A DNA stretch of 64,000 bases from Carnobacterium gallinarum DSM 4847 (GTDB lineage: Bacteria; Bacillota; Bacilli; Lactobacillales; Carnobacteriaceae), in contig NZ_JQLU01000005.1 of NCBI RefSeq assembly GCF_000744375.1, forward strand, positions 806,001-870,000. Direction: 5' to 3'. The notes below the pieces were generated by a model that was not told the DNA's origin, searched no databases, and saw nothing but the letters and a program-made list of their open reading frames with translations. This document shows, piece by piece, positions 62,347 to 64,000 of the stretch. Position numbers and translations under genes: made by a program. Position 1 is the first letter of the stretch, and each line of letters begins with the position of its first letter.

Positions 62347-63504
62347 CTAAGTCGTATGATTTTTCAAAAATAAGAGATAGAATAAGCTAGTAAATAATAC
62401 AAGAACAACACCTAAAATAACAAAAACAAAAGAAACATTAAAAATTGAGAATAGGATTGTTATTATTGACGTACCAACAAACATTATCAAAGCTGTTAAA
62501 GTATTTACCCCAGAAATTAAAGTCGTTCTTATTTTATCATTTGATAACTCTTGAATTACAATATTTAATGATGTGTCTACAAATTCAAAGCTAAATCTTA
62601 TTATAAGTAATGACAATACTATTAATGTGAAATTTGAAAATGAAAGCAATAAAAAACCTGAAGATAACAATAATAAAAACCATCTAATAGCAGTATTTCG
62701 ACCCATTTTTTTAGATATTCTTTCAATTGAAAATGATGAAATAATAGCAGAAAGAAGACCTAATGAAATTACAATAGATGAACCAAAAGGAGAAAAACTC
62801 TTATTCGCTAACAATAACTGCGTAAAATTTAATAATACTGACATAATTCCTTGGAAAATTGCGATAGTTATTAGTAAGTATCTTATGTTCTTCTTTTTCA
62901 AAACTTCTTTAAGATTATCAAACAAACAACTTATTGTTATGGTTTTGTTTATTTTATTTTTATTTTCTTTGGAAATTTTTATTCCCACTAAAATGAAAAT
63001 AGATATTATTTGAGTGAAAATTCCAAGTATAAAAATACTTGACCATGATATTGTAGTCAAATATCCTCCAAAAATCGAGCTCAAAGTCATACCTATTATT
63101 GAATAAGCGGTATATTTACCTATTTTACTCTGATACGTTTGCTTAGGATTATGTTGATGAAGTAAAGTTTGGTCGCTTCCTGAAATTAGTGCTAATCCAA
63201 TTCCATATGACATAAATCCAAACATAAGAAATCCAATATTAATATTAAATAACATCATTAATAAATATAGAGATATAAATAAGTGTCCAACATACATCAC
63301 TTTTTTTGCTCCAAATTTGTCTGTAAGTACTCCTGAAGGTAATTCTGAAATAAACATAACTAAAGTTAGTATTGTTTGTAAAAAACCTATTTGTACAATT
63401 GAGTAGTTATTATGTTTCAAATAATTTAACCATATAGTTCTCTCAAAAAACAAAGAAGCCCAAAATCCATATATATATATATTATTCATAAGTTTAATAT
63501 TCAA
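62347..63504 (-). CDS. Major facilitator superfamily transporter
   Basis: A 385-residue MFS protein with 12 predicted helices. The MFS motif between helices 2 and 3 is GVLTDKFGAKKVMYVGHLF; the GSDQTLLHQHNPKQTYQSKIGKY loop and ERISKKMGRNTAIRW follow. It looks like a drug or peptide-metabolite exporter of the type seen beside resistance genes. TTG start at 63504 overlaps the stop of the upstream ORF (TTGA) and has AAGGAG 9 bases before it. Base composition is much more AT-rich than the rest of the window (many ATA, AAT, TTA codons). Confidence 0.85.
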   Translation of the reverse strand: MNIKLMNNIYIYGFWASLFFERTIWLNYLKHNNYSIVQIGFLQTILTLVMFISELPSGVLTDKFGAKKVMYVGHLFISLYLLMMLFNINIGFLMFGFMSYGIGLALISGSDQTLLHQHNPKQTYQSKIGKYTAYSIIGMTLSSIFGGYLTTISWSSIFILGIFTQIISIFILVGIKISKENKNKINKTITISCLFDNLKEVLKKKNIRYLLITIAIFQGIMSVLLNFTQLLLANKSFSPFGSSIVISLGLLSAIISSFSIERISKKMGRNTAIRWFLLLLSSGFLLLSFSNFTLIVLSLLIIRFSFEFVDTSLNIVIQELSNDKIRTTLISGVNTLTALIMFVGTSIITILFSIFNVSFVFVILGVVLVLFTSLFYLLFLKNHTT

Positions 63505-63998
63505 GTAGAAAAACTCCTTAAATTTTCTTTTGTACTTTTTATAAAATCTGTTAAATCAATATTTAGAAAAATTGTTAAAATTTCTTCATCACTATATTGA
63601 GCCCCTATTTTAGCAACCTTTAATAAATCTTGATAGCCCGTTTTCTTAGTCTTTATATATTTTGCTAGTAAAAATGTAACAACGTAACTACTATCATAAA
63701 ATGGCTTGAAAATATGAGCTTGTTTTACCCAATTAACGCTATTTTTGTTATTAGAATCAAAATCTTCACATTTTCCATATACTAGCTTTGATATTTTTTC
63801 GTAATTATTAGAGAATTTCTTTGAATTTAACAATCCAGGACTAAGGTCACGAAAATTTTTAATTTCAAATTCTGTATTCATTATTGGTTTAATAATATTA
63901 TCTTTGAATCTAACTAACTCTCTTTCTTTAATAAAACTATTCATGTTTGGTTCGTCTGAATAGGTATTAATTAAATATTCATTTACTTCATTTTCCAT
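63501..63998 (-). CDS. Protein of unknown function, possibly incomplete
   Basis: 165 residues from ATG 63998; the start is 2 bases from the edge, so the ribosome site cannot be checked and the true protein may be longer. It is a soluble, Lys/Asn/Asp-rich, mainly helical protein (MENEVNEYLINTYSDEPNMN at the start, VKQAHIFKPFYDSSYVVTFL and ILTIFLNIDLTDFIKS later). No domain recognised. It overlaps the MFS gene (TTGA), so the unknown-MFS-GNAT genes form one tightly linked operon with the same AT-rich composition. Confidence 0.6.
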   Translation of the reverse strand: MENEVNEYLINTYSDEPNMNSFIKERELVRFKDNIIKPIMNTEFEIKNFRDLSPGLLNSKKFSNNYEKISKLVYGKCEDFDSNNKNSVNWVKQAHIFKPFYDSSYVVTFLLAKYIKTKKTGYQDLLKVAKIGAQYSDEEILTIFLNIDLTDFIKSTKENLRSFST

Positions 63999-64000
63999 AA

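Noticed and set aside
62573-63013. 146-codon plus-strand ORF opposite the MFS gene
   Set aside because: Antisense shadow; the MFS frame has membrane periodicity, an MFS motif and a coupled start.

Overview
The window looks like a chromosomal segment of a low-GC Gram-positive lactic-acid bacterium, most likely Carnobacterium or a close relative in the Lactobacillales. This is inference from gene content: a mevalonate pathway with thiolase and HMG-CoA reductase divergent from mvaS, a heme catalase, partial menaquinone genes, an Enterococcus/Listeria-like set of surface proteins, and AGGAGG-type ribosome sites throughout. I see no rRNA, tRNA, insertion sequence, prophage or CRISPR array.

Layout. 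1-6.3 kb: 3' -truncated metG, a photolyase, menE, menB and a divergent hotdog thioesterase (menaquinone branch). 6.3-20 kb: a mosaic of short units: a membrane-anchored extracellular protein, bioY behind a perfect BirA-type palindrome, a nitroreductase/ArsR divergon, two exported proteins, an NlpC/P60 hydrolase, HAD phosphatase, a YebC/YeeI factor, a tyrosine phosphatase, a glucosaminidase, and a two-component system. A 22-residue amphipathic peptide gene and a cluster of seven DnaA boxes lie in the gaps. 20-27 kb: PepSY lipoprotein, catalase, HAD phosphatase, thl-mvaA and divergent mvaS.

27-39 kb: a minus-strand c-di-GMP/exopolysaccharide locus resembling Listeria pss. In transcription order it encodes an anchored thioredoxin-like protein, a GH8-like hydrolase, a polytopic membrane protein, an anchored secreted protein, a GT2 synthase, a BcsB-like protein and a degenerate GGDEF protein that has lost GGDEF but keeps an RxxD I-site. 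An MHYT-like/PAS/GGDEF/EAL enzyme follows, so maker, breaker and probable receptor of c-di-GMP sit beside the synthase.

39.5-53.5 kb: an HTH regulator with a broken membrane partner, a DUF72 protein, a Ca2+ P-type ATPase and a large Ter stress island. Three TerD-family genes run on the minus strand. Divergently, YceG-like, TelA, HpcH/CitE-like lyase, PRTase, StiP-like and HAD genes run on the plus strand. The last four match the predicted nucleoside-like-metabolite module of Ter systems.

53.5-64 kb: a Nudix protein with a degraded Nudix box, a fumarate-reductase-like lipoprotein, a PTS EIIBC / RspA-like dehydratase / GntR unit, a DUF1456 protein, a frameshifted coiled-coil remnant of possible plasmid origin, a 52-residue membrane protein, and an AT-rich GNAT-MFS-unknown operon that looks recently acquired and runs off the right edge. 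The strongest candidates for something undescribed are the 22-aa peptide, the DnaA-box cluster, the I-site receptor of the polysaccharide locus and the 3' AT-rich operon.
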